Shown here one piece after another: positions 9,459 to 17,384 of a DNA stretch of 64,000 bases. The stretch's first letter is position 1. Every line of letters starts with the position of its first letter. The stretch is from 13-1-40CM-70-15 sp964641215 (GTDB lineage Bacteria; Gemmatimonadota; Gemmatimonadetes; Gemmatimonadales; GWC2-71-9): NCBI GenBank assembly GCA_964641215.1, contig CAZXKD010000001.1:1-64000 (forward strand), written 5' to 3'. The translations under genes and the position numbers were made by a program. A model generated the notes under the pieces. That model had not been told where the DNA came from. It searched no databases and saw nothing but the letters and a program-made list of their open reading frames with translations.

Positions 9459-12386
9459 ATGGCCGACCTCCTCCCCGACCTCCAAGCCGCGCTCGGCGGC
9501 GAGTACCGCTTCGAGAAGGAGCTCGGGGGCGGGGGGATGAGCCGCGTGTACGTCGCCGTGGAGCTGGGGCTGGAGCGGCGTGTGGTCATCAAGGTGCTGC
9601 CGCCCGAGCTGGGCGCGGGGGTGAACGTCGATCGGTTCCGCCGCGAGACGCAGCTCGCGGCCTCGCTGCAGCACCCGCATATCGTGCCCTTGCTCACGGC
9701 CGGCGCCGCCGGCAACCTGCTGTACTACACGATGCCCTTCGTCGAGGGCGAGTCGTTGCGGGCGCGCCTGGCGCGGGAGGCTGAGCTGCCGGTGCGCGAG
9801 GCCGTGCGGATCCTCCACGACGTCGCCGACGCGCTCGCCTACGCGCACGGCCGCGGCGTGATCCATCGCGACATCAAGCCGGACAACGTCCTGCTCTCCG
9901 GCGGCCACGCCCTAGTGGCCGACTTCGGGATCGCCAAGGCGCTGAGTCAGGCGGCGGGATCGAGCGGTCTGACGTCGGTGGGCGTCGCCATCGGCACCCC
10001 GACCTATATGGCGCCCGAGCAGGCGGCCGGCGACCCGAACGTCGATCACCGCGCCGACATCTATTCGCTGGGGGCCATGGCCTACGAGATGCTCGGCGGG
10101 CGGCCGCCGTTCTCCGGCCTGAGCCCGCACCAGGTGCTCGCGGCGCACGTGACCGAGCCGGTCGAGGAGCTCTCCAAACACCGCGCCAATCTGCCGCCGC
10201 AGCTGGGGGAGCTGGTGATGTGGTGCCTGGAGAAGAACCCGGCCGACCGGCCCCAGACCGCGGTCGAGATCCTCCAGGCGCTCGAGGGCATCGCGACCAC
10301 GACGGGCGGCACGGGCCCGGTCCGGTTCGGGCGCCGCCGCAGCCTCTCCTGGAAGCGGATCCTCGCCGTCGCCGCCGCCGCCGGGGTCCTGGGCGGTGGC
10401 GCGTGGGCGGCGCTGCGCGCGCGCCGGCCCGCGCTCCTCGATCCCGACCGCATCGCCGTGGCGCCGTTCGACGTCCTCGACCCCACGCTGACCTTGTGGC
10501 ACGAGGGGCTGGTCGACGTGCTGTCACGCAGCCTCGACGGCACGGGGCCGCTGCGGACCGTCTCGCCCACGTTGGTCGTCAAGCGCTGGAGGGGTCGAGC
10601 CGACGCCTCCTCCGCCCAGGCATTGGGCCGGGAAACGGGTGCCCGCACCGTCGTGTACGGGCAGCTGCTGGGGGCGGGCCCGGACTCGGCGCGGCTCACC
10701 GCCACCGTGCTCGACGCGAATTCGGGCGCGTCGCTCGGCGACATCGACTTGCGCGACGCCTCCGCCCGAGTCGATCGACTCGCCGACTCCCTCACCGTGG
10801 CCGTGTTGCGCACGCTCGCCCGGACCCGCGCCATCGGCGTGGTGCGCGGCACCCCGCTCGGCTCGAGCTCGCTCGCCGCCCTCAAGGCGTTCCTGCAAGG
10901 TGAGCAGTTCCTGCGTCGCTCCCAATACGACTCGGCGCTGGCCTACGACCAGCAGGCGATCGCGCTGGACAGCACGTTCGCGCTGGCCCTGAGTCACGCG
11001 TCCATGGCGGCAGGCTGGCAGCACTCAGGCAGTGACACCCTCACCCGCCAGTACGCGCTCGCCGCCGGGCGGCTGAACCACGGGCTGGCGCCACGCGAGA
11101 GCCTACTGGTGCAGGCCGATTCGCTCATGGCCGTCGTGTTCGGCGGCCCGCAGCTGCTCGGCGGGGCCTGGTGGACCTACGGGCGGCGGTTGCACGCGAC
11201 GCTCGAGGAAGCGGTCCGGCGCTACCCCAACGATCCGGAGCTGTGGTACACGCTGGGCGACGCCCGTTTCCACGTCGGCATGACAAGCGGAGCCGGCCGC
11301 GCGGAGGCACTGGACGCATTCGATCGCGCCATCGCGCTCGATTCGTCCTTCTCCCCGGCCTATATCCACGCGATCGGCCTTGCCTTGCAACTGCGCGGCC
11401 CCGAGACCGCCCGGCGGTACGACGCCGCGTTCCTGCGGGTCAGCACACAGGGCCGCTACGCGGAGCTGTTTCGACTGTTCGACCGCCTCATCGACCTCCG
11501 GTCGGCGTCAGGAGGCGCCACGGAGCGATTGCTCGATTCGCTCGCGCCGAGTCTCTTCTTCTTTTCAGGTGGCGTGTTCGACCGCGCTCCCGACTCCGCG
11601 GAGACCCAGGTCCGGGTCGCGCGGCGATTCGCCGCCTACAAGCTCCAACACGCCACGACCGCCACCGACTCGCTTCAGGCCAAGGGGGTTCTGGCGATGG
11701 CCCTCGCCTACCGGGGTCACCTCCACGACGCCTACAGAGAGTCCGGCACCGCCTTCGCGCTGCTCTATCCGGAACTGGCGATCCTCGGCGCCGTCACGCC
11801 CGAGAGCGTCGACGTCGTATTTCATCGCTGGGTCGACAGTCACAGCCAGGGTGCGCTTTGGAGCATCGCGTGGTGGGGCTCGCGCCGAGATACGGCCGCG
11901 CTGAGACGGGCGGAGCTGGGACTGGAGGCCTCGGCGGGGCACCTGCCCCCGACCGCACCGCCCATCGCCAAGGACGTTATCGGATACATGATCCAGTCGA
12001 CCAAGGCCTACCTGGCTCTGGCTCGAGGCGACAGCGCGGAGGCGCTCCGGCAGTTCCTCGCCCTCCCGGACACGGCGTGTTTCACCGTGTGTTCCCTGGA
12101 CGAGCTGCAGCGGGCCCAACTCCTCGAAACCCGCGGCCGCCCGCAGGAGGCGCTCACGTGGCTCAACCGACACATTGACGGCTCGTGGTTGCCGACGCTC
12201 CCGTCGGAGATCATCCGCATGCTGGCGCGGGGCCGCTTGAACGAACGGCTGGGCCGGCGCGACCGGGCGGTGGCGGCCTACACGTACGTCGCGGCCGCGT
12301 GGGCACACGCGGACGACGTGCTCAAGCCGTATGTGGACGAGGCCCGCGCCGGACTGACTCGGCTCGGCGGGGAGCGGAGACCCTGA
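9459..12386 (+). CDS. PknB-type Ser/Thr protein kinase with TPR periplasmic region
   Basis: A 975-residue membrane kinase. The cytosolic kinase domain (about 14-275) has the glycine loop ELGGGGMSRVYV, Lys45 in VVIKVL, the catalytic HRDIKPDN (Asp138), DFG (155-157) and the APE motif (YMAPEQ). A single membrane helix follows at about 296-316. The outer part begins with a TolB-like/FlgO-type domain (about 330-470, RIAVAPFDVLDP) and continues with TPR-like helical repeats to the end. This kinase-TM-TPR layout is common in Gemmatimonadota and Acidobacteria and is thought to sense envelope signals. It ends TGATG-coupled to the ParB-like gene, suggesting a kinase-target pair. No PP2C phosphatase or PASTA domain is nearby. 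Confidence 0.93.
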   Translation: MADLLPDLQAALGGEYRFEKELGGGGMSRVYVAVELGLERRVVIKVLPPELGAGVNVDRFRRETQLAASLQHPHIVPLLTAGAAGNLLYYTMPFVEGESLRARLAREAELPVREAVRILHDVADALAYAHGRGVIHRDIKPDNVLLSGGHALVADFGIAKALSQAAGSSGLTSVGVAIGTPTYMAPEQAAGDPNVDHRADIYSLGAMAYEMLGGRPPFSGLSPHQVLAAHVTEPVEELSKHRANLPPQLGELVMWCLEKNPADRPQTAVEILQALEGIATTTGGTGPVRFGRRRSLSWKRILAVAAAAGVLGGGAWAALRARRPALLDPDRIAVAPFDVLDPTLTLWHEGLVDVLSRSLDGTGPLRTVSPTLVVKRWRGRADASSAQALGRETGARTVVYGQLLGAGPDSARLTATVLDANSGASLGDIDLRDASARVDRLADSLTVAVLRTLARTRAIGVVRGTPLGSSSLAALKAFLQGEQFLRRSQYDSALAYDQQAIALDSTFALALSHASMAAGWQHSGSDTLTRQYALAAGRLNHGLAPRESLLVQADSLMAVVFGGPQLLGGAWWTYGRRLHATLEEAVRRYPNDPELWYTLGDARFHVGMTSGAGRAEALDAFDRAIALDSSFSPAYIHAIGLALQLRGPETARRYDAAFLRVSTQGRYAELFRLFDRLIDLRSASGGATERLLDSLAPSLFFFSGGVFDRAPDSAETQVRVARRFAAYKLQHATTATDSLQAKGVLAMALAYRGHLHDAYRESGTAFALLYPELAILGAVTPESVDVVFHRWVDSHSQGALWSIAWWGSRRDTAALRRAELGLEASAGHLPPTAPPIAKDVIGYMIQSTKAYLALARGDSAEALRQFLALPDTACFTVCSLDELQRAQLLETRGRPQEALTWLNRHIDGSWLPTLPSEIIRMLARGRLNERLGRRDRAVAAYTYVAAAWAHADDVLKPYVDEARAGLTRLGGERRP

Positions 12387-13345
12387 TGGCGGAGAAACCG
12401 AAAAAGAAAAAAGCAACCCGGCGGAAGCCGAAGCAGGCGGCCGCCGAGTCGCGCGGCCTGGGCGCCAAGCAGCTCGTCGCCGCCCCGCCCCCGGCCCTCC
12501 AGAAGCTGCAGGAGACGATCGAGGCGGACGGCGGCACCGTCCTCGGCGCCTACCGCGACCCGCTCGGCGGCAACTGGCAGCTCCTCGCGGGGCTGCCGCT
12601 CGCCAAAGTCGAGCCCACACCGTACCAGCGTGATCTCTCGGAATCTCACGTCGCCAAGCTCGCCAAGGCGATCGACAAGCTGGACCGCTACCTCGACCCG
12701 GTCGTCGTGGTCCGCTCCGACGACGGCAAGTACTGGACCCCCAACGGCTACCACCGGTTGGGCGCATTGCGGCAGCTGGGCGCCAAGGCCATCGTCGCCA
12801 TCGTCGTGCCCGACCACGCGGTGGCGCATCGCATTCTCGTGCTCAACACCGAGAAGGCGCACAACGTGCGCGAGCGAGCGCTCGAGGTGACTCGTCTCGA
12901 GCACGGGCTGGCCGAGCTCGACGACCGGCCGGAGCAGGAATTCGAGACCGAGTTCGAGGAGCCGGCACTGCTCACGCTGGGACTCTGCTACCAGCAGAAC
13001 GGCCGATTCTCGGGCGGGGTCTACCAGCCCATCCTCAAGCGAATCGACGAGTTCCTCTCCGTGAAACTCTCGAAGGCCCTGGAGATCCGCCGGGACCGGG
13101 CGAAGCGGCTGCTGGAGCTGGACGACGCTGTCTCCGCCGCCGTCGGCGCTCTGAAGGCACGCGGCTTCCAGAGCCCCTACCTCAAGGCGTTCGTGGTCGC
13201 CCGGATCAACTTTCTGCGGTTCAAGAAGGGGAAGGCGGAGTTCGACGATACCCTCGAGAGGCTGATCACGGCGGCGAAAAAGTTCGATATCGGCAAGGTG
13301 AAGGCGGACCAGGTGACGGCGGTGGGCGGTCCCGCCGAGGAATGA
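12386..13345 (+). CDS. ParB-like nuclease-domain protein
   Basis: A 319-residue protein whose start codon overlaps the kinase stop (TGATG). A Lys/Arg-rich disordered N-terminus (about 1-25) is followed by a ParB/sulfiredoxin-type fold at about 75-170. It contains VEPTPYQRDLSESHVAKLAKAI and PNGYHRLGALRQLG, the second matching the ParB GxRR/HR-type catalytic or CTP-binding stretch. The C-terminal half is helical, basic and uncharacterised. There is no ParA neighbour and no parS-like site, so chromosome partition is unlikely to be its only role. Coupling to a kinase makes it a likely phosphorylation substrate or a nucleotide-responsive DNA-binding effector; that is inference. Confidence 0.75.
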   Translation: MAEKPKKKKATRRKPKQAAAESRGLGAKQLVAAPPPALQKLQETIEADGGTVLGAYRDPLGGNWQLLAGLPLAKVEPTPYQRDLSESHVAKLAKAIDKLDRYLDPVVVVRSDDGKYWTPNGYHRLGALRQLGAKAIVAIVVPDHAVAHRILVLNTEKAHNVRERALEVTRLEHGLAELDDRPEQEFETEFEEPALLTLGLCYQQNGRFSGGVYQPILKRIDEFLSVKLSKALEIRRDRAKRLLELDDAVSAAVGALKARGFQSPYLKAFVVARINFLRFKKGKAEFDDTLERLITAAKKFDIGKVKADQVTAVGGPAEE

Positions 13346-13493
13346 CGGGAGGAGCCGACCTGTAACGTCTCTCCTCCACGCGCGTGACTCCCTCCCGCCC
13401 CGGAGTGACCGGGGCGTGGGGGACCCCTCCTAGCTTGTCCCCAGTGTCAGCGATCAACCACGCCGCCGCGGGCGGCGCACCTCGGAGGGGACC
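13346..13493 (+). promoter_or_regulatory. Leader of first small lipoprotein gene
   Basis: A non-coding stretch of 148 bases. A block TGACCGG (13406) to TAGCTT (13431-13436) to GTCCCC is repeated before the second lipoprotein gene with identical internal spacing (25 bases between the two motifs), so it is probably the promoter. A 7-bp GC hairpin (13461-13467 with 13471-13477) precedes the ribosome site GGAGGGG. Confidence 0.5.
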
Positions 13494-13664
13494 ATGAACA
13501 AACGCGCACTGTACCTGCTCGGGCTGCTGGGGCTCCTGGCGACCGCTGCCTGCGACTTGCCGACCGCTTCGAGCAGCTCGCTTGACCAGCCGAGTTCGTC
13601 GTGCAGCTCGGTACCGACCGACCGGCCGTTGAACCTACCGGCTATCGCGGTTTCCGACTGTTAG
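13494..13664 (+). CDS. Small lipoprotein, tandem copy 1
   Basis: A 56-residue protein. The signal MNKRALYLLGLLGLLATAAC has a lipobox ending at Cys20. The mature part is only ~36 residues, rich in Ser and Pro with two more Cys, and shows no fold that I know. A strong ribosome site, GGAGGGGACC, abuts the ATG. The signal peptide and 5' leader are closely similar to the gene 340 bases downstream, but the mature parts diverge. Function unknown; short Gemmatimonadota-type lipoproteins of this kind are usually annotated as hypothetical. Confidence 0.6.
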   Translation: MNKRALYLLGLLGLLATAACDLPTASSSSLDQPSSSCSSVPTDRPLNLPAIAVSDC

Positions 13665-13833
13665 CTGGGTGGCCGAGTCGTGGGGGGTTGGGGCGCGAGC
13701 GAACCCTCGTTGTTCAAGGAACTTGACTCACTCCGGTCCTGGACTGACCGGCGCATGAGCGACGGCTTCTAGCTCGTCCCCCCAGTCAGCGACCAACCAC
13801 GCCGCCGCGAGCGGCGCACCTTTGGAGGGGACC
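13665..13833 (+). promoter_or_regulatory. Leader of second small lipoprotein gene
   Basis: Non-coding. The last ~90 bases repeat the leader of copy 1: TGACCGG (13745), TAGCTC (13770-13775), GTCCCC, the hairpin (13800-13805 with 13811-13816), then GGAGGGGACC before the ATG. Confidence 0.5.
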
Positions 13834-14010
13834 ATGAACAAGCACGCACGGTATTTGGTCGGGCTGCTGGGGCTGTTCGCGAACGCCGCCTGCTACGCAC
13901 CGACGTCGCCGGACAGCAAGCTATATCAGCCGACGGAGCCGCCGCAGGTCACCGTGCCGCAGGACACGCTGTCCATCGTGCGGCATCACGAGAAGCAGCC
14001 GGCCCCCTAG
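13834..14010 (+). CDS. Small lipoprotein, tandem copy 2
   Basis: A 58-residue protein starting at the ATG behind GGAGGGGACC; an ATG 12 bases earlier is less likely because the repeated leader aligns with 13834. The signal MNKHARYLVGLLGLFANAAC mirrors copy 1 and ends in a lipobox Cys. The mature part (YAPTSPDSKLYQPTEPPQVT and onward) is Pro-rich and unlike copy 1. The TAG stop overlaps the stop of the convergent isomerase gene. It is probably a duplicated gene that kept leader and signal while the payload changed. Confidence 0.6.
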   Translation: MNKHARYLVGLLGLFANAACYAPTSPDSKLYQPTEPPQVTVPQDTLSIVRHHEKQPAP

Positions 14011-15004
14011 AACTCGAGGCGCTTGAGATAGTCGTAGCTCGCCTGGATGCTCGCGATGGGGTCGGGAGGCTCGTCGTGCTCGACGAAATAGTGCTCGATC
14101 CCCGCGAGCTGGGACTGGGCGANNNNNNNNNNNNNNNNNNNNNNNNNNNNNNNNNNNNNNNNNNNNNNNNNNNNNNNNNNNNNNNNNNNNNNNNNNNNNN
14201 NNNNNNNNNNNNNNNNNNNNNNGGCTCGTCGTGCTCGACGAAATAGTGCTCGATCCCCGCGAGCTGGGACTGGGCGAAGATGCGCTTCCAGTCGATCTTC
14301 CCCTTGCCCACGTCGGCCATCTTGCGGTCGGGCCCCGGCGCCATGTCCTTCACGTGCACGAGGGGGAAACGGCCGGGGTACTTGTGGAAGTAGGTGAGCG
14401 GGTCCTGGTTGCCGTTCGTGATCCAGAACAAGTCCATCTCCAGCTTCACGAGCTGCCGGTCGGCCGCCGCGAGCAACACGTCGTAGGGCAGCTGCCCGAC
14501 GATCGGCAGGAACTCGTAGCTGTGGTTGTGAAAGGCGAACTGCAGACCGGCCCGGCGGCACGCTTCCCCGGCCGTCGTGAGCCGCTCCGCGACGCGCTTC
14601 CAGCCGTCCAGGTCCTTCCGCTCCTGCTCGGGAATCCACGCCACGACGATGTAGCGGTGCCCGATCGCTTGCGCCGCGTCCAGCACGTGATCCCACCCAG
14701 TGGCGATGCTCTCGTAGGGAACGTGGGCCGCCGGGGACACGAGACCATGGCGGTCGAGGATCAAGCGCACGTCGCTGGGCGTGTGGTCGAAGTAGCCCAC
14801 GAACTCAACCTCCGTGTATCCCACCTCCGCCACCTTCGCTAACGTCCCTTCGAAGTCCTCCTTCATGAGGCCACGGACGGTGTACAGTTGGAGGCCGACC
14901 TTGTCGAGCCGGCGGCGACGACCGAGAAACGGGAAACGGGAAACGGGAAACGTGGTCGAGCTGATCAGCACCCCAGCGGTAGCGACAAACGTGCGGCGAT
15001 CCAT
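14007..15004 (-). CDS. Tat-exported sugar phosphate isomerase/epimerase (gap inside)
   Basis: A xylose-isomerase-like TIM-barrel protein. It starts MDRRTFVATAGVLISS, a Tat-type signal, and continues VGLQLYTVRGLM, EVEFVGYFDHT, FHNHSYEF, LEMDLFWITNGNQDP and FPLVHVKDM, with His/Glu/Asp metal-site candidates. Bases 14123-14222 are N. The 55 bases on each side of the N run are identical, so the two contigs overlap; removing 155 bases restores one frame of 281 codons ending YDYLKRLEF. An alternative start at 15046 overlaps the GMC stop (ATGA) but would add a repeat-encoded leader. It closes the operon with the GMC dehydrogenase, where it may act on oxidised sugars. Substrate unknown. Confidence 0.85.
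14123..14222. other. Assembly gap (100 N) with 55-base duplicated flanks
   Basis: Bases 14068-14122 and 14223-14277 are identical over 55 positions. This is the overlap of two contigs that were scaffolded rather than merged; the gap holds no real missing sequence. Confidence 0.95.
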
Positions 15005-15040
15005 ACGTCCGTTTCCCGTTTCTCGCTTCCCGTTTCCCGG
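14923..15040. repeat. Purine-rich GGGAAAC repeats as an inverted pair
   Basis: Left arm: GGGAAAC units over about 14924-14952, inside the signal-peptide region of the isomerase gene. Right arm: the same units on the other strand over 15009-15040, just before its start codon. A 17-base stretch, CGAGAAACGGGAAACGG, is perfect in both arms (14923-14939 and 15009-15025). The start codon lies in the 69-base loop. Confidence 0.8.
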
Positions 15041-15042
15041 CC

Positions 15043-16722
15043 TCATAGCTCCCGTCGCTTCAGGAGCTCGACGGCGTGGTTCACGGCGCGGGCGGTCAGC
15101 GCCATGTAGGTGATCGAGGGATTCTGACAGGCGGACGACGTCATGCACGCCCCGTCGGTGATGAAGAGGTTGGGAACGTCCCATGCCTGGTTCCAGCCGT
15201 TGAGCACCGAGGTCTTGGGATCCCGGCCCATGCGGGCGGTCCCCATCTCGTGGATCGCCTTGCCCGGCGCGTTGTTCTCGACGAACGGGTTGATGTCGTG
15301 CGCCCCTGCGGCGGCGAGCATCTCGGCCGCGGCGATGGACGCGTCCTTCAGGATCGCCCGTTCGTTCTCCCCGTAGCGGCAGTGGATCTTGAGGACGGGA
15401 ATGCCGTACGCGTCCACCTTCGTCTGGTCGAGCGTCGCGTAATTGTCGGGATTGGGCAGACACTCGCCGAAGCCGTAGAAGGAAAAGTGCCACGGCCCCG
15501 GATCCCGCATGGCGCGCTTGAAGTCGGCGCCGAAGCCGGCCTGATCCACGCCGCGTCCCCAGTCCTCGCGGTAGCCTCCTCCCTGATACCCGTAGCCCCG
15601 CAGGAAGGACGACTTGGGGCCGTCACGCAGGTTGCGGAAGCGGGGCATGTAGATGCCGTTGGGCCGGCGTCCGGTGGTCGTCTTGTCGAGGTTGCCGTCG
15701 ATTCGCCCGCTCGCGCCACCCCCCATCACGTGGTCCATGAGGTTGCGCCCCACCTGGCCACTCGAATTGGCGAGACCGGCGGTGTCGGGGGTCGAGAGCA
15801 GGAGCAGGCGCGCCGATTCCAGCGCCGAGGCACAGAGGAAGACGATCCGCCCCTGGAACTCGAGCGCATGCTTGGTCTGGGCATCGACCACGCGCACGCC
15901 CGTCACGCGGTTCGTCTTCCGGTCGTGCATCAGGCTGTGCGCGACGCTGTAGGGACGCAGCGTGAGCTTGCCCGTCTTCTGGGCGGCGGGGAGCGTCGCG
16001 TTGATCGAGTTGAAATACGACAGGGTGATGCAGCCGCGCTCGCAATACCCACAGTAGTGGCAGGCCGCGCGCCCCAGATGGTCTTGCGTGAGGACGGCGA
16101 CGCGTCCGATCGTCAGCACCCGCTCACCGCCGTAGCGCTTGGCGAGCGCCTCGCGCACTACCCGTTCGACACAATTCAGCTCCATCGCGGGCAGGAACTT
16201 GCCGTCCGGCAGCTGGGGCAGCCCCAGGGGCTCGCCGCTGATCCCGATGAACTCCTCCACGTGATCGTACCAGGGAGCGATGTCGGCGTAGCGGATGGGC
16301 CAGTCCACGGCGAGGCCGTCCCGCAGATTCGCCTCGAAATCGAGATCGCTCCAGCGGTACACCTGGCGCCCCCAGAGGATGGAGCGGCCCCCCACCTGCC
16401 GGCCTCGCAGCCACAGAAACGGCATGTCGGGGTCCGTCGTGTAGGGGTTTTCATGGTCGTCGACGAAGAACTTGGACGACCACTCGTCGCAGGCGTAGCA
16501 TTCGCGCTGGATCGGCTGGTGGGCGAGCTCCGCGGTGCGATCGCGCAGCCCGCGGAAGCGCTTCTCCCACACCGGCACGTGCTCCACGTAGTCCAGGGCG
16601 GGCGTGATCGGCCGGCCCGCTTCCAGCACGAGCGTCTCGAGACCATGCTCGGTGAGCTCCTTGGCCGCCCACCCGCCGGTCATCCCGGAGCCGACGACAA
16701 TGGCATCGTAGACCTTGGCCAT
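15043..16722 (-). CDS. GMC-family FAD-dependent sugar/alcohol dehydrogenase
   Basis: A 559-residue flavoprotein of the GMC fold, large-subunit type of gluconate or glucose-side-chain dehydrogenases. The FAD motif VVGSGMTGGWAAKEL is at 10-24. The central GRQVGGRSILWG segment, a cysteine cluster CHYCGYCERGC (about 222-232), and C-terminal HEMGTARMG and CQNPSITYMALT are family features; the last two hold the catalytic His/Asn candidates. It lacks its own signal peptide, but the gene two bases upstream encodes a Tat-signalled subunit 3, so it is probably co-exported as a complex. Electrons should pass to a membrane cytochrome; none is encoded here. The exact sugar substrate cannot be read from sequence. 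Confidence 0.9.
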   Translation of the reverse strand: MAKVYDAIVVGSGMTGGWAAKELTEHGLETLVLEAGRPITPALDYVEHVPVWEKRFRGLRDRTAELAHQPIQRECYACDEWSSKFFVDDHENPYTTDPDMPFLWLRGRQVGGRSILWGRQVYRWSDLDFEANLRDGLAVDWPIRYADIAPWYDHVEEFIGISGEPLGLPQLPDGKFLPAMELNCVERVVREALAKRYGGERVLTIGRVAVLTQDHLGRAACHYCGYCERGCITLSYFNSINATLPAAQKTGKLTLRPYSVAHSLMHDRKTNRVTGVRVVDAQTKHALEFQGRIVFLCASALESARLLLLSTPDTAGLANSSGQVGRNLMDHVMGGGASGRIDGNLDKTTTGRRPNGIYMPRFRNLRDGPKSSFLRGYGYQGGGYREDWGRGVDQAGFGADFKRAMRDPGPWHFSFYGFGECLPNPDNYATLDQTKVDAYGIPVLKIHCRYGENERAILKDASIAAAEMLAAAGAHDINPFVENNAPGKAIHEMGTARMGRDPKTSVLNGWNQAWDVPNLFITDGACMTSSACQNPSITYMALTARAVNHAVELLKRREL

Positions 16723-16724
16723 GG

Positions 16725-17321
16725 TTACCTGCCCCCTCCCCTCTCCCCCCCTCCGCTCGAGGCGCTCAGCGGAGTACAGGGGACGTAACGGCCGGGAATC
16801 ATGTCGAAGTGGAGCTCCTGCTTCGCCCCGATCTCGGAGGTGTAGTAGCCGTACATCGTGAGCCGCTTGATGGTGCGGAAGAACGGCTCAGGGCGTGCGG
16901 GGAGGGCGGACGCCGGCTGATCTTTGAGCCGCAGCGCCTCGTCTTCCAGCAGCGTCAACAGCCGCACCTGGTCCGCCGCGGCGCCATCGATGAAATCCTT
17001 GCCGAAGGCGGCGCGCGAGCGTACATCCAGGTCTGCGAGCCCCGCGAGGAACCGGTCGCGCGTCTCGCCGGTCATCCAATCCGAAAGCAGCACGTCGATG
17101 AACTCGTTGACCCGAGCCGCTTTCGCGCCGGGGGTGTCGGTCGCCGGAATGATGAGGTCCGCCACTGCCGTGACCGTGGCATCCTGGTGGGGGTCAAGGG
17201 TGCGGAACGCGGTGAGGGCGGCCAAGCTCCGGTGCAGCCGACGGCCGAACTCGGCCAGATCATCGACGGCGGGCAGCGCCGCCGCCGCCCCGAAAAGGCG
17301 GAGAGCTTCGCGTCTGTCCAT
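16725..17321 (-). CDS. Gluconate 2-dehydrogenase subunit 3 family protein
   Basis: A 198-residue small subunit with an N-terminal Tat signal (MDRREALRLFGAAAALPA). The family core TVTAVADLIIPATDTPGAKAARVNEFIDVLL is clear, with helical repeats after it and a C-terminal MYGYYTSEIGAKQELHFDMIPGRY stretch. Such subunits dimerise with GMC dehydrogenases and carry them through the Tat pore. I chose the ATG at 17321 because it begins the signal peptide and has AGGA upstream; the frame is open 65 residues further without a sensible start. It heads the minus-strand operon and is divergent from the GH172 lipoprotein, so both may respond to the same sugar. Confidence 0.9.
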   Translation of the reverse strand: MDRREALRLFGAAAALPAVDDLAEFGRRLHRSLAALTAFRTLDPHQDATVTAVADLIIPATDTPGAKAARVNEFIDVLLSDWMTGETRDRFLAGLADLDVRSRAAFGKDFIDGAAADQVRLLTLLEDEALRLKDQPASALPARPEPFFRTIKRLTMYGYYTSEIGAKQELHFDMIPGRYVPCTPLSASSGGGERGGGR

Positions 17322-17384
17322 GGATATCCTGAGTCGCGGGATTCGTCTAGTAATTGCCTCACGGGCGGAAGGAGCGCAAGGGTG
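17322..17384. promoter_or_regulatory. Divergent control region of the sugar cluster
   Basis: 63 bases between the Tat subunit and the GH172 gene. An AT-rich patch TCTAGTAATTG (17346-17356) offers -10-like hexamers in both directions. The plus-strand gene has GGAAGGAG as ribosome site. No convincing -35 or operator palindrome. Confidence 0.35.

Noticed and set aside
14924..15040. CRISPR-like repeats
   Set aside because: Units are 7 bases without spacers and no cas gene is present.
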